Part shown: one piece after another, positions 17,069 to 25,642 of the stretch
How positions within the stretch are numbered: position 1 is the stretch's first letter
Layout: every line of letters begins with the position of its first letter
From: Glaciecola sp964621345
Lineage (GTDB): Bacteria; Pseudomonadota; Gammaproteobacteria; Enterobacterales; Alteromonadaceae
Reading direction: 5' to 3'
Assembly: GCA_964621345.1 (NCBI GenBank)
Contig: CAZUON010000014.1
Location: 1-64,000 of the forward strand
DNA: 64,000 nt
Translations under genes and position numbers: made by a program
Notes under the pieces: model-generated
Told to the model about the DNA's origin: nothing
Databases searched by the model: none
What the model saw: only the letters and a program-made list of their open reading frames with translations

Positions 17069-17632
17069 ATGAAAAAACAAAGTTTATTTGCGGCGATATT
17101 ACTATTGCTTTCTATTCAGGCCAATGCGGCTCTTGTCTCCCTTGATGGAGTTGAAGCTGATGGCGCAGAACTTAACATTTTGGCGCTGAACAATGCGAAC
17201 ACCGACGAGGTTTTGGACATTAGTTTTAACTTCGTCTTTGAAGCATTTGACCCAGGTTGGGGATCAGATTTACTTGTCGAAGTTGCGCATTTAACCAGCG
17301 GAAGCTTTTTTCAAATTGGTACTCAAGCGGCAAGCTGTACCGATTTTGGACTAAGCTGCGAGTTTGATTTAGGTTGGTCATCTGAACCTGGTATTTTTCA
17401 AGCTGCGGGTATGATTTCTTTGCCTGTGGCCACTATTTTGGATGGCTCTGGTGATTGGGAAGTGGTGATTGCTGATTCCTTTGATGATGATGGCGTTGAC
17501 GGCGTGTTTTTAGCCGGTTCTTTTATCGAAGTTAATCAGGGAATGAGAGCAGTTGAGGCATCGGCTCCATCAATCCTTGCATTAATCTTGTTTGCAGGCT
17601 TAGTTTGTTTTAGTCGAAAAAAGTCAGCTTAA
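17069..17632 (+). CDS. secreted protein with PEP-CTERM-like sorting tail
   Basis: A 187-residue exported protein. An N-terminal signal peptide (MKKQSLFAAILLLLSIQANA, cleavage near residue 20) precedes an acidic, Gly/Asp-rich body with a pair of cysteines (about 91 and 97). The C-terminal tail SAPSILALILFAGLVCFSRKK has a short motif, a hydrophobic helix and a basic end, the tripartite form of PEP-CTERM exosortase signals, although the motif reads SAPS rather than VPEP. I do not recognise the body. GGAA five bases before the ATG supports the start. A strong terminator follows. Confidence 0.75.
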   Translation: MKKQSLFAAILLLLSIQANAALVSLDGVEADGAELNILALNNANTDEVLDISFNFVFEAFDPGWGSDLLVEVAHLTSGSFFQIGTQAASCTDFGLSCEFDLGWSSEPGIFQAAGMISLPVATILDGSGDWEVVIADSFDDDGVDGVFLAGSFIEVNQGMRAVEASAPSILALILFAGLVCFSRKKSA

Positions 17633-17718
17633 AAGTCGTTCAATGATTGGATGAAGACACATACAAGCTGCATCGAATCAAATTAACCAGTTTGATGAGC
17701 CTAGACTTGATCAACGCG

Positions 17719-17747
17719 AAAGAGGCTATTTCTAATAGCCTCTTTTT
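17719..17747 (+). terminator. rho-independent terminator after the PEP-CTERM-like gene
   Basis: Perfect stem AGAGGCTATT / AATAGCCTCT with a 3-base loop TCT, extended by A-T pairs and followed by a run of T. It lies about 90 bases after the stop. Confidence 0.88.
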
Positions 17748-17849
17748 AATTGTGACAGCCCGCCCGCAAAGCAACTCTTAAACTGGGCTCAAAGGCTCTA
17801 GAGGTATTTGGCGATTGACTATTGATTCGTCAACAATCACATTTATCCG

Positions 17850-19094
17850 CTAATGATCCCAGCTCGGAAACGGGTCTGGATAGGTCAACCAAACATGGCT
17901 GCCCTGCAATACTTGTGCTTCAGTAAGTAGGCAATTGTTTAGGCGTTTTATGATGTCATCTTTATTCAAGCCTTGCCCAATAAATACCAATTCCTGTCTC
18001 ATGTCGCCAAATGGTTCTTCCCAAATTTCTTCAATTGAATCAAGATAAGACTGGTCTTGTGGCCATTGGTCTTTGGGCATTGCCTTCCAGAAATAGCCTG
18101 CTGCGCCATAACGCGCGATACCGCCGGCCTGACTCCAGCTTCCAGCAACTTGCGGACGAGTCGCGAGCCAAAAATATCCTTTTGAGCGTATTAACTTACC
18201 TGCGATACTTTTATCATGAAGAAAGTCGAAAAATTTTTGTGGATGAAATGGGCGTCTAGCCTTATAAACAAAACTAGCAATCCCGTACTCTTCGGTTTCT
18301 GGAATATGCTCACCACGCATTTCTTTGAGCCATCCTGGTGCCTGCTGTGCACGGTCAAAATCAAACTTATTCGTAGCAATAATCTTGTCTAATGCTACCT
18401 CCCCGTTTTGAATAGCTATAATATCCGCTTCAGTATTGAGCGTTTTTAAAATGCTGGTCAAACGGGCGAGTTCTTCTTTGCTAGCTAAATCGGTTTTACT
18501 TATCAGTATTACATCCGCAAACTCAACTTGGTCAACGAGTAAATCGGCTACACTGCGCTCATCCTCTTGCCCTAGGCTTTCAGTTGTTTCTTGCAGCATC
18601 TTTGCTTCATCATAATCTTTTAAGAAATTAACCGCGTCAACCACCGTCACAAGCGTATCGAGAGACGAAATATCCGACAGGCTAATGCCGTTTTCATCCG
18701 CAAAAGTAAAGGTTTCGGCCACTGGAAGCGGCTCAGAAATGCCGGTCGATTCAATTACAAGATAATCGTAACGCCCTTCCTGAGCTAACTTGTTAATTTC
18801 AATAAGCAAGTCTTCTCTGAGCGTGCAGCAAATGCAGCCATTGCTCATTTCAACTAGCTTTTCTTCTGCGCGGTTAAAGCTTACTTCTTTTTGAACGCTT
18901 GCCGCATCGATATTCACTTCGCTCATGTCGTTTACAATCACGGCCACTTTAAGGCCCTGTCGATTGTTTAAGATGTGGCTCAGCACGGTTGTTTTACCCG
19001 CGCCCAGAAAGCCTGAGAGTACGGTAACAGGCAACTTTTTTAAGGCTGATTTTGTTGTTTCTGATGTTGCTTCAGCGTTAGCAATTTCATCCAT
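17850..19094 (-). CDS. COG0523 (CobW-family) GTPase, probable zinc metallochaperone
   Basis: G3E P-loop GTPase thought to deliver zinc to client proteins under zinc starvation (ZigA/ZNG-like). The 414 residues show Walker A GFLGAGKTT (28-36), the metal-binding CICC (87-90) in the MSNGCICC context, and a CobW_C domain ending HVWLTYPDPFPSW. The assignment to zinc rests on the Zur box at 19118-19140, right in front of the gene; other COG0523 proteins serve cobalt or iron. AAGGAAAAT precedes the ATG. It appears monocistronic. Confidence 0.9.
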   Translation of the reverse strand: MDEIANAEATSETTKSALKKLPVTVLSGFLGAGKTTVLSHILNNRQGLKVAVIVNDMSEVNIDAASVQKEVSFNRAEEKLVEMSNGCICCTLREDLLIEINKLAQEGRYDYLVIESTGISEPLPVAETFTFADENGISLSDISSLDTLVTVVDAVNFLKDYDEAKMLQETTESLGQEDERSVADLLVDQVEFADVILISKTDLASKEELARLTSILKTLNTEADIIAIQNGEVALDKIIATNKFDFDRAQQAPGWLKEMRGEHIPETEEYGIASFVYKARRPFHPQKFFDFLHDKSIAGKLIRSKGYFWLATRPQVAGSWSQAGGIARYGAAGYFWKAMPKDQWPQDQSYLDSIEEIWEEPFGDMRQELVFIGQGLNKDDIIKRLNNCLLTEAQVLQGSHVWLTYPDPFPSWDH

Positions 19095-19117
19095 AATATT
19101 TTCCTTGTCAAAACCAT

Positions 19118-19140
19118 TTAATGTTATGTTATAACATTAA
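19118..19140 (-). promoter_or_regulatory. Zur box
   Basis: Perfect 10-base inverted repeat, TTAATGTTAT and ATAACATTAA, separated by three bases. It fits the 23-bp gammaproteobacterial Zur operator (AATGTTATA / TATAACATT core). It lies 24 bases upstream of the COG0523 start codon, where a bound repressor would block the promoter or transcript start. Confidence 0.85.
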
Positions 19141-19142
19141 AC

Positions 19143-19531
19143 GGACGAGGGGAAGTTATCTGTAAAATGAAAATAGACTTTTTACCAAAACAAGGGCTTA
19201 ATAGATATTTGAAGATAGGTCTATAAAAAAAGCCTGCATAACAAACGAAAACAAGCGTTTTACGCGTCTCATACTGCTCATCTAAAATCAGTTTAAGGTA
19301 CGATAGCGGCAAGTTAAATGGCTCTTCGCTTTTTTCGGGCTCACCTTTTGTTGCCATCATTAGCGGCAAATGCGTATCTAAGTCGGCTAATGTTGATTGT
19401 TAGTAATATAATTTCAACTGAGGCTGAAGAGGCTTTTCGATTACCGAAGTGCTTTTATATAATCAGACAACAGATGCATGAGTATTTTCAGGGAACTATT
19501 CAAATATTTAGTTTGAGACGCGCAAGCAGAT
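19143..19531. other. 389-base gap with no convincing gene
   Basis: Between the Zur box and the small gene at 19532 there is one open frame per strand (plus 19318-19554; minus 19124-19369). Neither has a ribosome binding site, recognisable motif or plausible composition, and the minus frame runs through the Zur box. I see no RNA gene or repeat here. Confidence 0.5.
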
Positions 19532-19726
19532 TTAGGAGGATGAGACAGCGCTAGGCTTTGGTGTACTTGCGGATTTTTTTCTAAACACCAACCACCACGC
19601 AAGCCCCTCAATGCAAAACCCAAGAATCACAATCGCGAAGGCCCCAGCCTGCTGACCCATGGCATATAAACTGATTGCCGCTAGCATCAGCGCTAAAAAC
19701 ATGATCGTTCTAAGTATAAACTTCAT
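19532..19726 (-). CDS. small two-helix membrane protein (64 aa)
   Basis: Unknown function. It starts MKFILRTIMFLALMLAAIS with a first hydrophobic helix, has a short GQQAG turn, then a second helix (AFAIVILGFCIEGLAWWLVF) and a basic, Ser/Pro-rich tail. AAGGAAC lies four bases before the ATG. The two clean helices and the ribosome site make it a probable real gene; I do not recognise the family. Confidence 0.65.
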   Translation of the reverse strand: MKFILRTIMFLALMLAAISLYAMGQQAGAFAIVILGFCIEGLAWWLVFRKKSASTPKPSAVSSS

Positions 19727-19979
19727 TACTGTTCCTTTGGTTGTGATAACGCTTATCTAACTATACATGAACCGTATTCGCATCCAAGCGACTATTGTGC
19801 AGCTAAAGTATGTATACTATTCTCAATTGACCATAGATAGTTGAAATAATTCATTTACCGCCAAGGCTCATACCAATACCTTTGAAAAGCGTTAATCATT
19901 ATTCGATGTAAGCACTATCACCTAAGTATCTAGTTCAGTAGATAAATACTCAATATCCGAATCTAAGAGGTGTATAGTT

Positions 19980-21509
19980 GTGAATAATGTTAACCGTCGT
20001 TTTGTATTAAAAGCTCTTGCCAGCAGTATTGCATTAGCAATGACGCCTTTAAGTTTAAAAGCTGCAGCCGCGCTAAGCAGGCCTATGCCGGGCAGTAAAC
20101 AACAAGCCACCTTCATCGTGCATAACGAGTTGCCTTGGGCGTTAGAAACACTGCGCTCTAGTTTTGGCTATAGTCCTATCACACCCGAGTCACACTTTTT
20201 TGTGCGTAATAATTTACCCATGCCCGATGCATCCATTGTTGAAAACCGAGATGCGTGGAGTTTTGAGATAGAGGGCGCTAATAAAAGTGGCAGTATTAGC
20301 CTAGGCGAATTAAAGCGTATGAATACTTCAACTATTGCCACTGTACTACAATGCTCTGGCAACGGGCGCGCATTCTTTCCACACAAGCCCTCTGGCTCCC
20401 AGTGGGGAATTGGTGCGGCTGGGTGTGCATTATGGACAGGTGTATCGGTAGCCGATGTATTTAAACGCTTTGGTGGGCCCAAAACAGACCTTCCGTTTTT
20501 AACCACCACCGGTGGCGAAAATATTCCAGAAGGTATTGAATTTGAACAAGTTGCCGTACAGCGCTCTCTACCAATAGAAAAGGGCTTAAAAGACTGTATG
20601 TTGGTGTGGGAAATGAACGGGGCACCACTGTCTTTAGCCCACGGCGGACCACTTCGTTTAATTGTTCCCGGCTTTTATGGTGTGAACAACGTAAAGTGGG
20701 TGAAAAAATTAGCGGCGACCTTGGCAGAATCTGGCGCAAAAATTCAACAAACTGGTTATCGCGTCCGCGATATTGGCGAGAGCGGTGGCCCACAGCACCC
20801 TTCAATGTGGCGCATGAACGTTAAGTCTTGGATTAACGGTCCTGGTGCAGACAATACGCCTGTATTACCGGGCAAACAATTTGTATATGGCGTGGCCTTT
20901 TCAGGTGAACGCGGAATAGAAAAAGTCGAAGTGTCTAGCGATAACGGCAAAAGCTGGAAACAAGCAGAATTATTTGGTCCAGACTTAGGTATAGATGCAT
21001 GGCGTACCTTTAAGTTAGAAGTCGACTTAGCGCTTGGCGAACATCGCTTTGTATCACGCGCCACTGACACCGCAGGCGATACTCAACCGCAAAAACGCAA
21101 AGAAAATCACCGGGGCTATGGCAATACTAGTTGGGAAGATGCGGGCTTAGATATTACTGTAGTAAGCGAGCTTCCAGAATTTGTCCCGCCACCGAAAATC
21201 ACCAACAAAGAGGCTGATGCTGCCGTAGCCGTAGTTGAAAAAACGCCGGTATCGCTCTCTGCACAAGCTAAAATTGGTAAAGACATTTACCTTACAAAAG
21301 CCCAACCAAACTGCGGCGTATGTCATTCACTATCGGATGCAGCGACAAAAGGCGTGGTAGGCCCAAGTTTTGATACTTTAAAACCTAGCGCAGAGAGAGT
21401 GTCACAAGCAGTGAGTCATGGCGTGGGTATAATGCCCTCGTTTGCTGCACAGCTAAGTGCAGACGAAATTGCGGCTTTAGCAGCTTATGTGGCGGAAGCT
21501 TCGCAATAG
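19980..21509 (+). CDS. Tat-exported sulfite dehydrogenase fused to cytochrome c
   Basis: Periplasmic molybdenum enzyme of the sulfite oxidase family, oxidising sulfite and passing electrons to its own c-type heme. Twin-arginine signal NRRFVLKA (5-12); molybdopterin domain with the Mo-ligand Cys125 in LQCSGNGR and GGPLRLIVPG; Mo-co dimerisation domain (about 275-400); C-terminal cytochrome c with CGVCH (445-449) and GIMPSF as likely Met ligand. In SorAB enzymes the cytochrome is a separate subunit; here one 509-residue chain carries both. The start is GTG 19980 with AAGAGGTG upstream. Other substrates of the family cannot be excluded. Confidence 0.88.
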   Translation: MNNVNRRFVLKALASSIALAMTPLSLKAAAALSRPMPGSKQQATFIVHNELPWALETLRSSFGYSPITPESHFFVRNNLPMPDASIVENRDAWSFEIEGANKSGSISLGELKRMNTSTIATVLQCSGNGRAFFPHKPSGSQWGIGAAGCALWTGVSVADVFKRFGGPKTDLPFLTTTGGENIPEGIEFEQVAVQRSLPIEKGLKDCMLVWEMNGAPLSLAHGGPLRLIVPGFYGVNNVKWVKKLAATLAESGAKIQQTGYRVRDIGESGGPQHPSMWRMNVKSWINGPGADNTPVLPGKQFVYGVAFSGERGIEKVEVSSDNGKSWKQAELFGPDLGIDAWRTFKLEVDLALGEHRFVSRATDTAGDTQPQKRKENHRGYGNTSWEDAGLDITVVSELPEFVPPPKITNKEADAAVAVVEKTPVSLSAQAKIGKDIYLTKAQPNCGVCHSLSDAATKGVVGPSFDTLKPSAERVSQAVSHGVGIMPSFAAQLSADEIAALAAYVAEASQ

Positions 21510-21526
21510 TGAACTTCAGCGCTACA

Positions 21527-21577
21527 TCGTCATCCCCGCGCTAAACTTCCGTCACCCCCGCGAAGGCGGGGACCTCT
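21527..21577. repeat. REP-like palindromic repeat copy after the sulfite dehydrogenase gene
   Basis: A 51-base unit that aligns end to end with 12814-12863. Its second half contains the perfect hairpin CCCCGC-GAAG-GCGGGG followed by ACCTCT. From 21617 to 21680 there are three further short near-repeats of GGGAATG, the first of which forms TTCCCAT-CTGA-ATGGGAA. No gene is visible in 21510-21734. Confidence 0.75.
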
Positions 21578-21734
21578 AGCCATTAATCTTGATTTAGCTA
21601 TAGTGCGTGTTGTGTGAGATTCCCATCTGAATGGGAATGTCACATTTAATAGTGGGAATGACGGATATAATAGTAGGAATGAAGCAGGCAACAGTGTTAA
21701 TGATGCCCAAAATAACGGTGATACCTAACCTATT

Positions 21735-22211
21735 TTACTTATATTCAACCTCAATAATTTCCATTTCAACAACACCCGCCGGGGTTTGGATAGATACTAT
21801 GTCGTCTAATTCTTTTCCAATCATGCCTCTAGCAATAGGTGAGTTGACTGAGATGAGCTGTTCTTTAATATTCGCCTCATCATCACCCACAATACGGTAG
21901 GTAGTCTCTTCTTCCGTTTCGGTATTTAGTATGGTTACGGTCGAGCCAAATACGACTTTGCCGTTGTTCGTTAATTTGGTCACATCGATGATTTGCGCGT
22001 TCGACAGCTTACCTTCGATATCCTGAATGCGGCCTTCGCAAAAGCTTTGTTGTTCGCGCGCGGCGTGGTACTCAGCATTTTCTTTAAGGTCGCCGTGCTC
22101 TCTGGCTTCAGCTATCGATTTTATAATGCGTGGACGGTCCACAGATTTCAATTGCTCTAACTCGTCACGTAGTTTTTTCGCACCATCGGCTGTCATAGGA
22201 TAGCTAGTCAT
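21735..22211 (-). CDS. greA: transcript cleavage factor GreA
   Basis: Binds RNA polymerase through its secondary channel and stimulates cleavage of backtracked transcripts. The 158 residues match the family length. The coiled-coil N-terminal domain contains PMTADGAKKLRDELEQLK and the tip motif HGDLKENAEYHAARE with the two acidic catalytic residues. The C-terminal FKBP-like domain has SPIARGMIGKELDD. It lies downstream of carB but a terminator intervenes (22326-22353), so it should have its own promoter. Confidence 0.97.
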   Translation of the reverse strand: MTSYPMTADGAKKLRDELEQLKSVDRPRIIKSIAEAREHGDLKENAEYHAAREQQSFCEGRIQDIEGKLSNAQIIDVTKLTNNGKVVFGSTVTILNTETEEETTYRIVGDDEANIKEQLISVNSPIARGMIGKELDDIVSIQTPAGVVEMEIIEVEYK

Positions 22212-22325
22212 ACTTAATCTCTTTTTATTAGTTGGCTTGTCTTATATAAGCTATTGCTCGTGGTCATTGTTACAGAGTTTGCACCGCTGCTTTAGGATAC
22301 ATAAACAATGAACCGACAAGAAAGC

Positions 22326-22353
22326 AAAAACGAATGCAAATGCATTCGTTTTT
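22326..22353 (-). terminator. terminator of the carAB operon
   Basis: Symmetrical 13-base stem (AAAAACGAATGCA / TGCATTCGTTTTT) with an AA loop. On the minus strand the stem ends in a run of T about 70 bases after the carB stop. It separates carB from greA and would work in either direction. Confidence 0.85.
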
Positions 22354-22403
22354 ATTCATACGGTAATGCGTTAAGTATAGTGCAAACTTGACGCTGGATC
22401 ACC

Positions 22404-25400
22404 CTAGTTCTTTGCAGAAATCATCTCATGTAATTCCTGAATTGATGCAACATTCGCTTTTGCATTCGCTGCACTGGCTTTCATAGTTGCAAAGGCTGCG
22501 TTTAGCGTAGTGGTGTAAGCTGTTTTATTCAACAATGCTTCGCTGCGAATATACACTGAATCGGTAATCGCTTGGCGACCTTCAGTGGTGTTTACAACAT
22601 AACAATATTCTTTGTTTTTGATCGCATCCACAATGTTTGGGCGACCTTCACTAAGCTTATTAACCACACTGCATGCGAAACCCGCTTGTTTAATAGCCGC
22701 CGCCGTGCCGCTAGTAGCCTCAATACTAAACCCTCTGCTAGTCATTTCTTGAACTAACTCAAGCAGACGCACTTTGTCATTATTACGAACCGAAATCAGT
22801 ACTTTACCGGCTTCAGGCAAAGGCGCAGACGCTCCCAAATTGGCTTTTGCATAGGCTTCCTCAAAATCAACTCCAATGCCCATTACCTCGCCTGTCGAGC
22901 GCATCTCAGGACCTAGCAGTGGATCGACTCCTTGGAACTTAGCAAAGGGCAGTACCACTTCTTTCACTGAATAAAACGGTGGAATGATTTCTTGCTCAAT
23001 CCCCTGCTCTTTCAATGAAATCCCAGCCATCACCCGCGCAGCAATTTTAGCAAGTGGCATACCCGTCGCTTTAGACACAAAAGGCACGGTACGCGCAGCT
23101 CTTGGGTTTACCTCAATTAAATACACCTGATTGTCTTTAATCGCGAACTGAGTATTCATCAAACCGCGTACTTCAAGTTCAAGGGCCATTTGCGTGACTT
23201 GCTTACGCATTTCTTCTTGAATCTCTTGAGAGAGCGAATACGGCGGTAAACTACAGGCTGAATCACCCGAGTGAACCCCTGCTTGCTCAATGTGCTCCAT
23301 GATGCCGCCAATTAAGACCTGCTCACCATCGCATATCGCATCAATATCTACTTCAATGGCATCATCAAGGAAACGGTCCAATAAAACGGGGCTGTCATTT
23401 GAGACTTTTACCGCTTCATTTAAGTAGCGCTTTAAGTCTTTTAAATCATAAACGATTTCCATTGCCCTGCCGCCCAACACATATGAGGGGCGCACAACCA
23501 ATGGAAAACCGATTTTTTCAGCGTTATCCAAAGCCTCTTGCATATTGCTTACAGTAGCATTAGCAGGTTGTTTTAAATCTAATTTATTCACCATGTGCTG
23601 AAAACGTTCTCTGTCTTCTGCACGGTCTATAGCATCAGGTGAGGTACCAATGATATTTACACCATTGGCTTTAAGCGCTCTGGCGAGCTTAAGCGGCGTT
23701 TGACCACCATATTGCACAATTACGCCTTTAGGTTGCTCAATGCGGACAATTTCAAGCACGTCTTCAAGCGTAACAGGCTCAAAATAAAGTCGGTCAGAGG
23801 TATCATAATCGGTTGAAACGGTTTCTGGATTGCAATTGACCATGATGGTTTCGTAGCCATCTTCACGCATCGCCAGCGCCGCATGTACGCAGCAATAATC
23901 AAACTCGATGCCCTGTCCAATCCGATTTGGACCGCCACCTAAGACCATAATTTTATCGCGATTACTAGGCGCTGCCTCACACTCTTCGTCGTAAGTGGAG
24001 TACATATAGGCGGTGGATGTTGAAAACTCAGCCGCGCATGTATCTACGCGCTTGTATACAGGTAACACTGCTTGTTTGCTGCGCAGATCTCGCACATCGT
24101 CTTCCGATACTTGGGTAAGTTCAGCAATTCTTAAATCAGCAAAGCCTTTGCGTTTGAGCTTTCGCATCAATGTTTCATCAATGCCTTTCAAACCAATGCG
24201 TTTTAACTCAGTTTCTAACTCAATCAGCTCTTCAATTTGCACCAAGTACCAACGGTCAATGTTGGTTAAATTAAATATCTCATCAACCGACATGCCTAAC
24301 CTAAAGGCATCACCAATATACCAAATACGCTCAGCTCCTGGCTCGCGTAATTCATAAATGAGTTTTGTTTTTGCCTCGGGATCATCAAAGTCGAGTATAG
24401 GATCGAGTCCTGATACACCGACTTCCAATCCTCTTAACGCTTTTTGCAAAGATTCTTGTTGGTTTCGGCCAATTGCCATGACTTCGCCCACAGATTTCAT
24501 TTGTGTGGTCAAACGGTCATTAGCCCCAGCAAATTTTTCGAAGTTAAAACGAGGAATTTTGGTAACGACATAATCAATTGACGGTTCAAATGATGCCGGT
24601 GTTTTGCCACCAGTAATGTCATTTGCTAGTTCATCGAGGGTAAAACCTACCGCGAGTTTGGCAGCAATTTTTGCAATTGGGAAACCCGTCGCTTTTGAAG
24701 CTAAAGCCGATGAACGCGATACTCTAGGGTTCATTTCAATGATGACCATACGACCGGTATTTGGGTCCACACCGAACTGTACGTTTGAACCGCCTGTTTC
24801 AACGCCAATCTCGCGTAGTACTGCCATAGCGGCGTTACGCATAATCTGGAATTCTTTGTCGGTAAGGGTTTGTGCTGGAGCAACGGTAATAGAATCACCA
24901 GTATGCACGCCCATCGGATCGAAGTTCTCGATGGTACAGACAATAATGCAATTATCGGCCTTATCTCGAACCACTTCCATTTCATATTCTTTCCAACCAA
25001 TCAACGATTCGTCGATAAGTAGTTCAGAAGTCGGTGATAAATCTAAGCCCCGTGTACAAATTTCGTTAAACTCATCAATGTTATAAGCAATACCGCCGCC
25101 ACTGCCGCCCATCGTAAATGAAGGACGAATAATACAAGGGAAGCCTATGCGTGATAATACGTCTCTAGCTTGTTCAATAGTGTGTGCAATTTCAGCGCGA
25201 GGACATTCTAAGCCGATGGACTTCATGGCTTTGTCGAAACGCTCTCTGTCTTCTGCTTTATCGATTGCATCGGCAGAGGCGCCAATAAGCTCTACGTTAA
25301 ACTCGTCGAGCACACCGTATTTATTTAAATCAAGGGCGCAGTTAAGCGCAGTTTGGCCGCCCATTGTGGGCAAGATGGCATCAGGTTTTTCTTTAGCAAT

Positions 25401-25631
25401 AATATTTCTTAACACTTCCCATTGAATAGGCTCAATGTAAGTAGCGTCTGCCATTTCAGGATCGGTCATAATGGTGGCGGGGTTTGAATTCACCAAAATA
25501 ACGCGGTAACCCTCTTCTTTTAGGGCTTTACAGGCTTGTGCGCCGGAGTAATCAAATTCACAGGCTTGACCTATTACAATAGGACCTGCGCCAAGAATCA
25601 AAATACTTTTGATATCGCTACGTTTAGGCAT
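22404..25631 (-). CDS. carB: carbamoyl-phosphate synthase large chain
   Basis: Makes carbamoyl phosphate from bicarbonate, ammonia (from CarA) and two ATP, for pyrimidine and arginine synthesis. The 1075 residues match the family. Two homologous ATP-grasp halves are visible: the first starts SILILGAGPIVIGQACEFDYSG, the second (about residue 555) IMVLGGGPNRIGQGIEFDYC. The C-terminal MGS-like allosteric domain (about 940-1075) follows. It lies 11 bases after carA in the same operon. Confidence 0.98.
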   Translation of the reverse strand: MPKRSDIKSILILGAGPIVIGQACEFDYSGAQACKALKEEGYRVILVNSNPATIMTDPEMADATYIEPIQWEVLRNIIAKEKPDAILPTMGGQTALNCALDLNKYGVLDEFNVELIGASADAIDKAEDRERFDKAMKSIGLECPRAEIAHTIEQARDVLSRIGFPCIIRPSFTMGGSGGGIAYNIDEFNEICTRGLDLSPTSELLIDESLIGWKEYEMEVVRDKADNCIIVCTIENFDPMGVHTGDSITVAPAQTLTDKEFQIMRNAAMAVLREIGVETGGSNVQFGVDPNTGRMVIIEMNPRVSRSSALASKATGFPIAKIAAKLAVGFTLDELANDITGGKTPASFEPSIDYVVTKIPRFNFEKFAGANDRLTTQMKSVGEVMAIGRNQQESLQKALRGLEVGVSGLDPILDFDDPEAKTKLIYELREPGAERIWYIGDAFRLGMSVDEIFNLTNIDRWYLVQIEELIELETELKRIGLKGIDETLMRKLKRKGFADLRIAELTQVSEDDVRDLRSKQAVLPVYKRVDTCAAEFSTSTAYMYSTYDEECEAAPSNRDKIMVLGGGPNRIGQGIEFDYCCVHAALAMREDGYETIMVNCNPETVSTDYDTSDRLYFEPVTLEDVLEIVRIEQPKGVIVQYGGQTPLKLARALKANGVNIIGTSPDAIDRAEDRERFQHMVNKLDLKQPANATVSNMQEALDNAEKIGFPLVVRPSYVLGGRAMEIVYDLKDLKRYLNEAVKVSNDSPVLLDRFLDDAIEVDIDAICDGEQVLIGGIMEHIEQAGVHSGDSACSLPPYSLSQEIQEEMRKQVTQMALELEVRGLMNTQFAIKDNQVYLIEVNPRAARTVPFVSKATGMPLAKIAARVMAGISLKEQGIEQEIIPPFYSVKEVVLPFAKFQGVDPLLGPEMRSTGEVMGIGVDFEEAYAKANLGASAPLPEAGKVLISVRNNDKVRLLELVQEMTSRGFSIEATSGTAAAIKQAGFACSVVNKLSEGRPNIVDAIKNKEYCYVVNTTEGRQAITDSVYIRSEALLNKTAYTTTLNAAFATMKASAANAKANVASIQELHEMISAKN

Positions 25632-25642
25632 AAATCAGCTTC

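Noticed and set aside
19124..19369. 81-codon minus-strand frame upstream of the COG0523 gene
   Set aside because: It runs through the Zur operator, has no ribosome site and no recognisable pattern.
21631..21900. Plus-strand frame with repeated IVGM segments before greA
   Set aside because: It arises from the short GGGAATG repeats and then runs antisense through greA.
24604..25086. 160-codon plus-strand frame inside carB
   Set aside because: Antisense to conserved ATP-grasp motifs of carB; no start signal.
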